Assembly (NCBI GenBank): GCA_038210655.1
Contig: JBBQWM010000009.1
Location: forward strand, 62,001-126,000
DNA: 64,000 nucleotides
Direction: 5' to 3'
Origin: 54-19 sp038210655
Lineage (GTDB): Bacteria; Chloroflexota; Chloroflexia; Chloroheliales; Chloroheliaceae
Shown here: positions 7,921-15,906 of the stretch, in pieces
Numbering within the stretch: the stretch's first letter is position 1
Layout of the letters: every line of letters starts with the position of its first letter
Program-made: the position numbers and the translations under genes
Notes under the pieces: model-generated
What the model was told of the DNA's origin: nothing
Database searches by the model: none
Seen by the model: only the letters and a program-made list of their open reading frames with translations

Positions 7921-8844
7921 ATGATAAAAAACCCTTTGCCTCGTCTGGATCAGGCCGTCGAATTGCGCGAACGGCTGTTACCTTTTTGTCGCCTCAAACC
8001 GGGCGAGATTTGGTATGACCCGGTAGCCGACCATCGGGTCGCCTGTGCCGATGCGACCGATAGCGAGCTAATGACGCGGCTGTGCGCGGGGGCCAGCCCG
8101 ACCCTGGCCGTCCACGACCCGCCTTACAATCTGGTCGCCTTCGAGCAACGGGCGTTGGCCCAATATGTCGAATGGTGTCGGGCCTGGATCGCCCTGACCG
8201 CCCAATTATTGGCTCCCGATAGTAGCCTTTATTTATGGTTGGGAGCCGACCAACGGGCCAGTTTTCAGCCCTTGCCCGATATTATGCTGATGATGCGCGA
8301 CACTCCTTTCGTGGCCCGCAGCTTTATAACTATGCGAAACCAGCGCGGCTATGGCACTCAGCGCAACTGGATGGCCGTCCGTCAGGAATTGCTCTATTAT
8401 ACGCTGGGCGAACCACCCTTCACGCCCCAGTATACCGAGATACCCAAAACCCTGTCGGGTTATTATAAGCAGATTGATGATACCGTCAAGGACAACTTGG
8501 AGCGCGGTCGCTCTCCGACGATCCGGGCCGGGAACGTCTGGTTTGATGTGCAGCAGGTCTTTTATCGGATGGAAGAAAACGTCAACGGCTGTTATGCTCA
8601 GAAGCCGCTCAAAGCGATTGAACGTATTTTGCTGGCAAGCTCCCGACCGGGTGAAACGACTTTGGATTTTTTTGCCCATTCCGGCACGACCCTGCTGGCG
8701 GCAGAACGAACCGGACGGCGTTGTTTTACCAGCGACCTCGACCCGATCTTTGCCGAGATTACGATCCGTCGTCTCGAACATTATCGCACCACCGGGCGAA
8801 CTGGTTGGCAAAACGATCACCCCTTTTCGACCGATTTGAAATAG
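7921..8844 (+). CDS. Site-specific DNA methyltransferase (N4-cytosine/N6-adenine, beta class)
   Basis: A 307-residue DNA amino-methyltransferase. The catalytic motif IV DPPY is at 66-69. A target-recognition region follows, and the SAM-binding motif I FFAHSGTTLLAAERTGRRC lies near 249-267, with TSDLDPIFAEITIRRLEHY after it. The order DPPY then the FxGxG-type motif is that of beta-class enzymes. The Gly residues of motif I are partly replaced (FFAHSGTT), a common variant. No restriction endonuclease is recognisable next to it. The following unidentified gene is the only candidate partner. The mRNA appears leaderless. Confidence 0.85.
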   Translation: MIKNPLPRLDQAVELRERLLPFCRLKPGEIWYDPVADHRVACADATDSELMTRLCAGASPTLAVHDPPYNLVAFEQRALAQYVEWCRAWIALTAQLLAPDSSLYLWLGADQRASFQPLPDIMLMMRDTPFVARSFITMRNQRGYGTQRNWMAVRQELLYYTLGEPPFTPQYTEIPKTLSGYYKQIDDTVKDNLERGRSPTIRAGNVWFDVQQVFYRMEENVNGCYAQKPLKAIERILLASSRPGETTLDFFAHSGTTLLAAERTGRRCFTSDLDPIFAEITIRRLEHYRTTGRTGWQNDHPFSTDLK

Positions 8845-8865
8845 ACAATTAAGATATGGTATAAT
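8836..8865 (+). promoter_or_regulatory. Sigma-70-type promoter, extended -10
   Basis: -35 TTGAAA (8836-8841), 18-base spacer, -10 TGGTATAAT (hexamer 8860-8865). It overlaps the end of the methyltransferase gene and leaves a leader of about 120 bases before the unidentified gene at 8990. Confidence 0.55.
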
Positions 8866-8989
8866 TAAAACATGGTAGTTACAGCCAGAGTGTATTGGGG
8901 AATGCACGGCTGAAAAACCGAATACTAACTAAATATTAACCGAATATGGATTAAGTTTTACTCTTCAGTGGTGAAGAGGGAGTATATAC

Positions 8990-9730
8990 ATGGCGGTAAG
9001 AACGGCCCGTTTGACGGCTGTGACCAGGAAAGTCACTCCAAGCCGGGTGGCGACGATAAAATATGTACGGGATGGTCAGGTCTGGGAAGCAACCAAGCTC
9101 GACCCGGCTGAGTTTGACGAGGCGCATCGTCAAGTTTTAAAGACGGCCTACTTTGTTCATGAACGCAAACTGGCTTTTGCCGCGCCCGGTTGGAATAGTA
9201 GCTGGATCGGTGGCGGCGAGGAAAAGATCGTCTTTCTGATAATCGACCCTCAGCAACGCGCTTTCGCCCTCGAAGTGCTGGCAAAAAATACTTACCTGCA
9301 CGGTCATCTGGCCGAAGGCCACTATTTTGCCGATTTGTATGTGCCGCATCTGGTTAATACCCGCTGGGATCAGCATTCGCTGTGTGGTCATGTTTTTAGC
9401 GGCCATCTAAAAGCCCGCGAATTTATCTACGGCGAAACGATTGCCGGGCCTTGCGCGTCCGAACCACCGGTCGTCTCGGTTGACCCCTTCCGCCGATTGA
9501 TCGGCTACCTGAGCAAGAAATGGGCTATTTCGGTAGTCCTATCACGCTATCATCGGTTGCGGCGTATCTACCGGGATGCTCACGAAGCCAACGTCATGAT
9601 TGAAGTATTGCCGCTTAATAACCCCGAAAAGAAAGACCATTATCTATTTCCGATCCCCTGGCTAGAAGATGATGGTCGTCTCCATCTCCGTTTCTACCGC
9701 CTGACCCCGATTGACGTGCGGGCGCGTTAG
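8990..9730 (+). CDS. Unidentified 246-residue protein next to DNA methyltransferase
   Basis: I do not recognise the family. The start has a good ribosome site (GAGGGAG, eight bases). The protein is basic at the N-terminus and rich in aromatic residues and His in the middle, with no signal peptide or membrane segment. One motif stands out: YRDAHEANVM (His198, Asn201), which resembles the catalytic-loop pattern HxxN of kinase-like folds. A clear P-loop, a DFG motif or a PD-(D/E)xK nuclease signature could not be placed. It has its own promoter, so the link to the preceding methyltransferase is by position only. Confidence 0.7.
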   Translation: MAVRTARLTAVTRKVTPSRVATIKYVRDGQVWEATKLDPAEFDEAHRQVLKTAYFVHERKLAFAAPGWNSSWIGGGEEKIVFLIIDPQQRAFALEVLAKNTYLHGHLAEGHYFADLYVPHLVNTRWDQHSLCGHVFSGHLKAREFIYGETIAGPCASEPPVVSVDPFRRLIGYLSKKWAISVVLSRYHRLRRIYRDAHEANVMIEVLPLNNPEKKDHYLFPIPWLEDDGRLHLRFYRLTPIDVRAR

Positions 9731-9752
9731 AGTCCATCTTATTAGATTATTG

Positions 9753-9830
9753 GTAGGGGCGACCTGTATGGTCGCCCGGTGTACGTTCCAAACCGGGCGA
9801 CCATACAACCAGTTAACAGTCCGCCCCTAC
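9753..9830. repeat. Family B-related palindrome, copy B2
   Basis: GTAGGGGCGACC...GGTCGCCC and a second half GGGCGACCATACAACC...CCGCCCCTAC form an imperfect nested palindrome. The outer GTAACTACTCAGCC ends are absent. It lies immediately downstream of the unidentified gene. Confidence 0.65.
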
Positions 9831-9912
9831 TGGGATCGGTTGTAATTGGGAAATAGCTTGCTGGTACACCCTAACCCGCGATAAAACACGTTCAAATAAA
9901 GGGGTTGCTTTC

Positions 9913-10158
9913 ATGTTCCAGCCGTTTTTTCTACTTATAGCTTTGGTTTTCTTCTCTATTATGTATCTTTATATAAGAACCTACAAAATAGGTCTGTATG
10001 TGGTACTCCATGCTGCCGGATGTGCATCTTATGGTGTCTCCTGTTTGATTCTAGGAATATATTCTGGCGCGTCGTTATGGGTATTGCCACTACTCCTACT
10101 AGGAGGTGTTGCTCAAATAGCTGGATTCATGCAAGAGAACACCAGAATACGGCGCTAG
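9913..10158 (+). CDS. Small membrane protein
   Basis: An 81-residue protein with three likely membrane segments: FFLLIALVFFSIMYLYI, VVLHAAGCASYGVSCLILGIY, and LWVLPLLLLGGVAQIAGF. It ends in a charged ENTRIRR tail. AAAGGGG eight bases before the ATG supports translation. No family is recognised. It lies between a repeat element and the fibronectin lipoprotein gene on the same strand, 127 bases away. Confidence 0.55.
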   Translation: MFQPFFLLIALVFFSIMYLYIRTYKIGLYVVLHAAGCASYGVSCLILGIYSGASLWVLPLLLLGGVAQIAGFMQENTRIRR

Positions 10159-10284
10159 TGCCAAACCCCTATAGTACCCATCACCTATTGAGAACCCTCC
10201 AAACCCTGCTTATAATCTAACTATACCTGGACACCTTTGCAGTACCTTTATAATTTATAACTCAGGTAAGGTTAGGAGTAATCT

Positions 10285-12507
10285 ATGTCTTTGCTTTCCC
10301 GTTGTATCAGTCGTCCAAGATTAACCTTTGGGCTAGTCAGTTTGTTATTAGCTGCGCTTATCGCTGCTTGCAGCGAATCGACCCAGGTTAGCCTGGCTCA
10401 ACCTCCGCCCATCGGAAGCTGTCCGATCTTCCCGGCGGACAACATCTGGAATGTTCCGGTTACAAATCTGCCCGTAGACCCCAATTCCAACGCTTACGTC
10501 AGTAGCATCGGGGCCAATACCGGGCTACATCCCGATTTTGGGTCGGGAATGTGGCAGGGAGCGCCGATAGGTATTCCCTATGTAGTAGTACCTGCCTCTC
10601 AACCTACTGTGACAATTGGCTGGCTTTATTCTTATTCGTCTGGCGAAAGCGACCCCGGCCCCTATCCGATCCCACCCAACGCTCCAATTGAGGGTGGCCC
10701 TAGCAGCACCGGCGACCGGCATGTCATAGTCGTGCAGCAATCCTCACCGACAACCTCTTGTGAGCTCTACGAAACCTGGGATTCTCATCCGGTAGGCGGT
10801 GGGACAAGCTGGAACGTCGGTTCAGGGGCGAAATTTAACCTGACCGGCCCGAACGCCTACGATTTGCGTACCGCTGGCTTGACTTCGGCGGATGCGGCGG
10901 GCTTGCCGATCTTGCCCGGTCTGGCCCGCTTCGAGGAGGTTAACCCGCCCGGAGCAACCATCAACCACGCCTTGCGCTTTACGGTAGTTCACAGTCGTAA
11001 CACTTATGTTTGGCCCGCCCGTCATCAAGCCAGTAGTAGTAGCAACCCGGCTTATCCGCCGATGGGCCAACGATTCCGGCTCAAGGCCAGCTATGTTATA
11101 CCGAGCAATTACTCGCCGCAGACCAAAGCGATCCTTCAGGCTCTCAAAACTTACGGCATGATCGTAGCCGACAACGGCTCAAACTGGTATCTTTCGGGCA
11201 TCCCCGATGCCGGTTGGGACGATAATTCGCTGGTGCCGCAGTTATCCGCCGTTAAGGGCCTTAATTTCGAGGCGGTCGATAGCTCGTCGCTGATGATAAA
11301 TCCCAACTCGTCTCAGGCCGCCGTAGCCCCGACTAGCGCACCCACTACCTTAGCCGCTTCGGTCATTTCCTCCAGCCGGATCGACCTGAGTTGGACTGAG
11401 AACTCGATCAACGAAACCGGGTTTTCTATCGAGCGCAGCACAGGGCCAAACGGTATCTTTACCCAGGTTGGCACAGCGGCAGCGGATGCAACCTCCTTTT
11501 CCAATACTGGTCTGGCGGATGGCGTGACCTATTACTATCGGGTGAGAGCCTATAACCCGTATGGGACTTCCGCCTATAGCAATAGTGCTAACGGGACCAC
11601 CCCCTTTATTGCGCCCACCGGCTTAACCGCGACCCCTTTCTCGCCCAGCCAGATAAACCTGACCTGGAACGATAATTCTACCGGGCGGACGGCTTATTAC
11701 GTGGAGCGCAAAACCGGCGTGGGCGGTACTTTTGCAGTGATTGGGACTGCCGGAGCCAACAGCTACCAGGATACCAATTTGCTGGACGCGACCGATTATT
11801 ATTACCGGGTGCAGGCTTTTAACTCGTTTGGGACTTCCGCCTATGCTAACTCGCCTAAAGCCACCACACCTTTGGCGGTCCCGACCGATTTATTGGCCTG
11901 GGCCAGTGCTGCCAATCAGGTTACGGTACAATGGACTGATAACTCGCGTAGCGAGGAGGGCTATACCGTTGAGCGTAGCCTTAGCAATTTATTTACCTCG
12001 CCAGTCAGCTTTACCACCGCCCCGAACGTTACCAGCTACACCGATATGGGTTTAACGACTGGCACAACCTATTATTACCGGGTTAAAACCCATAAAACCC
12101 CGACTGACTCTGGCTATTCCAACACAGCCAGCGCCATTACAACCATCTGGCAGGTAAGCGTCTCGCCCGATGATGGCACAGGTGGTACGCTCAACACGCT
12201 GTCTCGCGCCCTATTACCCGGCAATGCCAGCGCAGGCCAAACTATTCTCATTACGACCAATCTTGCTTTTACCAATGGGCTTGTCTGGAACCCGATTATT
12301 CCTGCCGGGGTAAATATCGTGGGGGGTTGTGATATTAACGGGCCAACTATTACGATAGATGGAACCGGCACGGCCCCACCTACCGCCGGGTTAGTACTCA
12401 ATCATACCAATCTTGTCGGCCTGAAGGTCATGCATTTTCCCGGCGTACCGCAGGTTAAGGCTACAGCAACCGCTAACAAGGTGGTTTGTACTAAGCTACA
12501 AAAGTAA
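10285..12507 (+). CDS. Secreted lipoprotein with three fibronectin type III domains
   Basis: A 740-residue exported protein. The signal peptide ends in a lipobox (LIAAC, Cys29), so it should be anchored in the membrane facing outward. Residues about 40-340 form a globular domain beginning CPIFPADNIWNVPV and containing HPDFGSG; I have no family name for it. Three fibronectin III repeats follow at about 344-615, each with the LSWTENS / LTWNDNS / VQWTDNS strand and a YYYRV strand. The last 120 residues (DDGTGGTLNTLSRALLPGNA, INGPTITIDGTG) look like the opening of a CSLREA/beta-helix region that stops early. An AGGAG site precedes the ATG. A long hairpin follows the gene. Confidence 0.8.
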   Translation: MSLLSRCISRPRLTFGLVSLLLAALIAACSESTQVSLAQPPPIGSCPIFPADNIWNVPVTNLPVDPNSNAYVSSIGANTGLHPDFGSGMWQGAPIGIPYVVVPASQPTVTIGWLYSYSSGESDPGPYPIPPNAPIEGGPSSTGDRHVIVVQQSSPTTSCELYETWDSHPVGGGTSWNVGSGAKFNLTGPNAYDLRTAGLTSADAAGLPILPGLARFEEVNPPGATINHALRFTVVHSRNTYVWPARHQASSSSNPAYPPMGQRFRLKASYVIPSNYSPQTKAILQALKTYGMIVADNGSNWYLSGIPDAGWDDNSLVPQLSAVKGLNFEAVDSSSLMINPNSSQAAVAPTSAPTTLAASVISSSRIDLSWTENSINETGFSIERSTGPNGIFTQVGTAAADATSFSNTGLADGVTYYYRVRAYNPYGTSAYSNSANGTTPFIAPTGLTATPFSPSQINLTWNDNSTGRTAYYVERKTGVGGTFAVIGTAGANSYQDTNLLDATDYYYRVQAFNSFGTSAYANSPKATTPLAVPTDLLAWASAANQVTVQWTDNSRSEEGYTVERSLSNLFTSPVSFTTAPNVTSYTDMGLTTGTTYYYRVKTHKTPTDSGYSNTASAITTIWQVSVSPDDGTGGTLNTLSRALLPGNASAGQTILITTNLAFTNGLVWNPIIPAGVNIVGGCDINGPTITIDGTGTAPPTAGLVLNHTNLVGLKVMHFPGVPQVKATATANKVVCTKLQK

Positions 12508-12537
12508 CCATTCTATACCAAAGAGTTATCGAACCAT

Positions 12538-12611
12538 TGTAGGAGCGAGCTTCTGCTCGCGATTGAAGAGACGGCTGGGTGTTCAATCGCGAGCAGAAGC
12601 TCGCTCCTACA
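12538..12611. repeat. Family A palindromic element, copy A2
   Basis: Perfect-type arms TGTAGGAGCGAGCTTCTGCT / complement around a loop containing GGCTGGGTGTT. The downstream flank GCTTTGCATTTTGTTACAGG matches the flank of copy A3, so the real element is larger than the core hairpin. Confidence 0.85.
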
Positions 12612-12646
12612 GATAATTTGTACTTCAATTGCTTTGCATTTTGTTA

Positions 12647-12701
12647 CAGGCTACTTTCGTTCTCCAACGTTTTTAATGGGTTGGAGGACGGAAGTAGCCT
12701 G
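12647..12701. terminator. Long bidirectional hairpin between convergent genes
   Basis: A 22-base stem (CAGGCTACTTTCGTTCTCCA... against its complement, two G-U-type differences) with a loop of about 11 bases containing GTTTTTAATGG. It lies between the stops of the fibronectin lipoprotein and the converging membrane protein gene. Confidence 0.65.
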
Positions 12702-12706
12702 TTGTG

Positions 12707-13216
12707 TTATAACCCTACTCCGCCCAGGTCGCGGAACATTACTTTGTGAAGTTTGAGCCAGGGCTTGATGCTCATAATAGCCACGATCAGCAAACCAATC
12801 CCGATCACACTCGCTCCACCGGCCAGCGCATAGACCGTCCCATCGCTCAATCTCAACCCCGAATTATTGACGTTTAACCCGAACCCTTCGGGCAGCCAAC
12901 TGCTACGGCTCAAATAGGTCAGTGGCAGCGTAAAAGGCAACGTCAGAGCGCAGGCCCACAGCGTCAACGTCAGGGAGAAATCGACCCAAAAACCGACCAG
13001 CGCATAGAATACCCAAAAGCCGATCTGGATTACCGGGTTGGGCCGGGGTCGCCTCTGCGGGTAATAATAAGCATAAGGCTGCTGATAGCCGTAGGCCGGG
13101 TAGGTCGGCTGATAAGCGGGAACCGCCGGTGGTTGGTACAGGCTGGAAGGAGTTTCTGTGCTTTGGCTGTCCGTAGCCGCTTCTGCTTTCGATTGATCTG
13201 GTAGATAAGTTTCCAT
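12707..13216 (-). CDS. Pro/Tyr-rich membrane protein
   Basis: A 169-residue protein. The N-terminal 60 residues are low complexity, with YQPPAVPAYQPTYPAYGYQQ-type repeats ending in a basic RRPRPNP. Two or three membrane segments follow (IGFWVFYALVGFWVDFSLTLTLWACALTLPFTLPL and ALAGGASVIGIGLLIVAIMSI). This layout of a cytosolic proline/tyrosine-rich tail plus a short membrane domain recurs in the protein at 31.5-32.0 kb. AAAGGATAG precedes the ATG. The function is unknown. Confidence 0.65.
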   Translation of the reverse strand: METYLPDQSKAEAATDSQSTETPSSLYQPPAVPAYQPTYPAYGYQQPYAYYYPQRRPRPNPVIQIGFWVFYALVGFWVDFSLTLTLWACALTLPFTLPLTYLSRSSWLPEGFGLNVNNSGLRLSDGTVYALAGGASVIGIGLLIVAIMSIKPWLKLHKVMFRDLGGVGL

Positions 13217-13385
13217 TATTTTCTATCCTTTTCTAGGTTTAGATCTGATTTTATTACTTACATTTTAGCCTCTCCCTGCTAAGACACCACCATCATCCGA
13301 CTTGTTTCAGAATGGTAATTAGACCCAACAAAATAGGTCTAAAGTCTTATCTGGAAAATGTTAGATAGATCACCACCCAAAACCC

Positions 13386-13414
13386 TTGACAGACCTAAAC
13401 GTAGCTGCTATAAT
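13386..13414 (+). promoter_or_regulatory. Consensus sigma-70 promoter of the NADAR operon
   Basis: -35 TTGACA (13386-13391) and -10 TATAAT (13409-13414) are both perfect, the spacer is 17 bases, and TGC before the -10 makes it an extended -10. This is the strongest promoter match I found in the window. Confidence 0.8.
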
Positions 13415-13416
13415 CG

Positions 13417-13435
13417 TAGTGTAAATACTACACTA
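13417..13435. promoter_or_regulatory. Palindromic operator over the transcription start
   Basis: TAGTGTAAATACTACACTA: seven-base arms TAGTGTA and TACACTA. It begins three bases after the -10 and covers the expected start of transcription, the usual place for a repressor. It contains GT-N7-AC centred on the dyad, which as I recall is the core of NrtR operators for NAD-metabolism genes. The repressor is not in the window. Confidence 0.55.
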
Positions 13436-13456
13436 TACAAAAGAAAAGGAGTGGTT

Positions 13457-14395
13457 ATGACTACTGCAACTGTGAATTATCCGATTTTTTACAACCCGGC
13501 CCAGGTCGGTACGCTCTATTTGCCGGAAATGGCACCGGCGGCGGAGGCCGGACAGGGCGCAGGGTTGACCCCGGCTAATCAGGATCGGCAACGTGTAATG
13601 CTACTCCTGGTTGACCCCCAAATTGACTTTATTTTTACCGAAGGAACCCTGAGCGTACCGGGTGCTATCGAAGATACCCGCCGCACTATCGAATGGATTT
13701 ATCGCAACGCAGGCCAGTTGACCAATATCAGTGCCTCGCTGGATAGCCATACCACTTTTCAAATTTTCTATCCGACCTGGTGGGGCAACGACCGGGGCGA
13801 ACACCCGACCGCCTTTACCCAAATTACCGGCGAAGATATTCGCAAAGGTGTCTGGCGGCCTCTGGTTGACCCGGCCTGGTCGATCCAGTATGTCGAAAAG
13901 CTGGAAAAGGGCGGCAAGTATTCGCTGATGATCTGGCCTTATCACACGATGGTTGGCACGCCCGGCAACTCGCTCGTTCCGACCCTTTCGGAAGCGATTA
14001 TGTACCACGCTGCCGCCCGTCACGCCCAACCGACCTGGCTCTTGAAAGGTTCGATCCCGCAGACCGAGAACTATTCGATTTTGGAGCCAGAGGTGAAAGT
14101 ACCGACCCACCCGCTCGGCGGCCTTAATACCGCCTTCCTGGATATGCTGGCGAAGTACGATCTGGTGTACGTGGCGGGGCAGGCCAAAAGCCATTGCGTG
14201 CTATCCACCATGCGCTCGATCCTACAATACTTTGCGGCCCAACCGCAGGTAATCGCCAAGTTACGCTTTTTGATGGACTGCACCTCGTCCGTCCAGCATC
14301 CGGCGGTCGATTTTGATGCCCTCGCCAACGCTGAATTGCAGGAGATGGCAAAGCAGGGTATGCGGTTGGTAACGTCCGCCGACCCGATTGCCTGA
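13457..14395 (+). CDS. Nicotinamidase-like cysteine hydrolase (isochorismatase superfamily)
   Basis: A 312-residue member of the cysteine hydrolase superfamily. LLLVDPQIDFIF supplies the catalytic Asp53, a Lys comes from the LEKGGKYS region, and AGQAKSHCVLSTM supplies the nucleophile Cys247. It is longer than classical PncA (about 210), with a long N-terminal lead and inserts. The reaction (nicotinamide to nicotinate, or another amide) is inferred from the fold. The frame is open upstream, but I place the start at the ATG preceded by AAAGGAG, downstream of the promoter. It is the first gene of a three-gene operon with NADAR and VWA proteins, 29 bases before the next start. Confidence 0.82.
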   Translation: MTTATVNYPIFYNPAQVGTLYLPEMAPAAEAGQGAGLTPANQDRQRVMLLLVDPQIDFIFTEGTLSVPGAIEDTRRTIEWIYRNAGQLTNISASLDSHTTFQIFYPTWWGNDRGEHPTAFTQITGEDIRKGVWRPLVDPAWSIQYVEKLEKGGKYSLMIWPYHTMVGTPGNSLVPTLSEAIMYHAAARHAQPTWLLKGSIPQTENYSILEPEVKVPTHPLGGLNTAFLDMLAKYDLVYVAGQAKSHCVLSTMRSILQYFAAQPQVIAKLRFLMDCTSSVQHPAVDFDALANAELQEMAKQGMRLVTSADPIA

Positions 14396-14424
14396 TTAAG
14401 AAGCCAGGTTAGAAGAGGGATAAT

Positions 14425-14886
14425 ATGCCGATTTACTTTTATTCCACCCGCGAGAGTTATGGCGAGTTCTCGAATTTTTCGGCTCACGGCGTAACTCTCG
14501 ACGGCAAATATTATCGCACTACCGAGCATTACTTCCAGTCGCAAAAATATGCCGGGGTCAACCCGGAACGGGCCGCGCTAATCCGCCAGGTCTCCAGCCC
14601 AAAAGAAGCCGCTAACCTGGGCCGCGACCGTAAATACCCTTTGCGGCCCGATTGGGAGCAGGTTAAGGACGACGTAATGCGGGCGGCAGTTCGAGCCAAG
14701 TTTAGCCAGCATGTCGATTTAGGCCAGCTACTATTAGCGACTGCCGAAGAGGAACTGGTCGAGGCTAGTTCAAGCGATTATTACTGGGGTTGCGGCACCA
14801 ACGGCGACGGCAAGAACATGCTCGGTCAGATTTTGATGGAAGTCCGCGCCGAATTACGAGCGCAAGAGAAAGGAACTCCAAAATGA
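14425..14886 (+). CDS. NADAR (YbiA-like) family protein
   Basis: A 153-residue protein that is essentially one NADAR domain: YFYSTRESYGEFSNFSAHGV at the start, YYRTTEHYFQSQKYAG in the middle, DVMRAAVRAKF, and a C-terminal YYWGCGTNGDGKNMLGQILM. YbiA-type members hydrolyse N-glycosidic bonds of damaged riboflavin intermediates. Other NADAR proteins are reported to remove ADP-ribose from nucleobases. A good ribosome site (GAAGAGGG) precedes the ATG. The stop overlaps the next start (ATGA), so translation of the VWA gene is coupled. Next to a nicotinamidase-like enzyme, an NAD or ADP-ribose role is the likelier one. Confidence 0.88.
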   Translation: MPIYFYSTRESYGEFSNFSAHGVTLDGKYYRTTEHYFQSQKYAGVNPERAALIRQVSSPKEAANLGRDRKYPLRPDWEQVKDDVMRAAVRAKFSQHVDLGQLLLATAEEELVEASSSDYYWGCGTNGDGKNMLGQILMEVRAELRAQEKGTPK

Positions 14887-15650
14887 GCAACCAAACACCT
14901 AAAGATATTCACGATCTTTTTAGCAACGCCAACGACGAAGGGCTTGATCTCGGCGCGTCGATGATATTGGTCGATAACCTTGATACGGTGGCCCTGGCAG
15001 GTTGCTCCGGGGTCGATATTGACGACATCAACACCGACGACGTAACGTTGGTCGCGGCAGTGATCGATGCCAGTGGCTCGATGTCCGGCGTGGAGCGCGA
15101 CGTGATCGAAGGCTTTAATACCATGCTCGATACCTTCGGCGGGTCAAAGCAGGCCGATTCGATTTTGCTATCAGCCTGGAGCTTTAACGATAGCCCCCAA
15201 CTCCATTTTAGCTATACGCCTGCCCCACTGGTCAAGCCCCTGACCCGTGCCGAGTACAACCCGACCGGCGGTACGGCCCTTTACGATACGCTCTTATACG
15301 TAATGGCCGGACTGGTCGCCTACGGTCAGACCTTGCGGAACAACGGAGTACGGACACGCTGTATTGTGATAGTCTTTTCGGATGGAGATGATAACGGCTC
15401 ACGAGCGAAAGCCCATCAGGTGCGTACCGTCAGCCAGAGCTTGCTCGATCAGGAGATTTACACGCTGGCTTATGCTGGGTTCGGCGGGGCTGACTTGCAG
15501 CAAATCGCTGCCGAAGTTGGCTTCCCCTCGGTCATCACGGCGGGCAGCAGTCCCTCCGAAATTCGCCGTATCTTCAAGCAAGTCAGCGCCTCGGTCATTC
15601 GGGCCAGCCAATCCACCGTCGGCGCGGCTAACTCCTTCTTCACCATTTGA
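14883..15650 (+). CDS. VWA (von Willebrand factor A) domain protein
   Basis: A 255-residue cytosolic protein with one VWA domain and an intact metal-ion-dependent adhesion site: DASGSMSG, the Thr of PTGGTALYD, and FSDGDDNGS. It resembles the TerY-like VWA proteins of bacterial stress and conflict operons. An acidic 50-residue lead precedes the domain. The ATG overlaps the stop of the NADAR gene by four bases; an open frame extends further upstream into the NADAR gene but the coupled ATG is the natural start. As last gene of the operon it may be a scaffold or regulator of the two enzymes; that is inference. Confidence 0.85.
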   Translation: MSNQTPKDIHDLFSNANDEGLDLGASMILVDNLDTVALAGCSGVDIDDINTDDVTLVAAVIDASGSMSGVERDVIEGFNTMLDTFGGSKQADSILLSAWSFNDSPQLHFSYTPAPLVKPLTRAEYNPTGGTALYDTLLYVMAGLVAYGQTLRNNGVRTRCIVIVFSDGDDNGSRAKAHQVRTVSQSLLDQEIYTLAYAGFGGADLQQIAAEVGFPSVITAGSSPSEIRRIFKQVSASVIRASQSTVGAANSFFTI

Positions 15651-15906
15651 AAAATCCGGGATTAAGCATCCGGCCCAAAGTGCGGGTGAGAGTCAGTTTT
15701 GCACGGATTCAAACCGCAAATCAGTTTAGGGTGTGGTACAGCCTGGCTAGTTTGCAAAAAATTGACGCTCACCCACTTGCTACCAAATTGCGCTACTGGT
15801 TGAGCCGTTAAGTGGTTTGTGAGAGAATGTAGCTAAACTGGCCTTGTCCGGCTCAACCCGGCAAAAACTTTTCTATCCCTGTTAATTGAAAAGGAGAACC
15901 GCTCAA

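Noticed and set aside
8233..8907. A 224-codon open frame antisense to the DNA methyltransferase
   Set aside because: Overlaps a clear methyltransferase gene completely and shows no domain.
15651..15780. tRNA-like segment around GGATTCAAACCGC
   Set aside because: No acceptor or anticodon stem could be built around the T-arm-like sequence.
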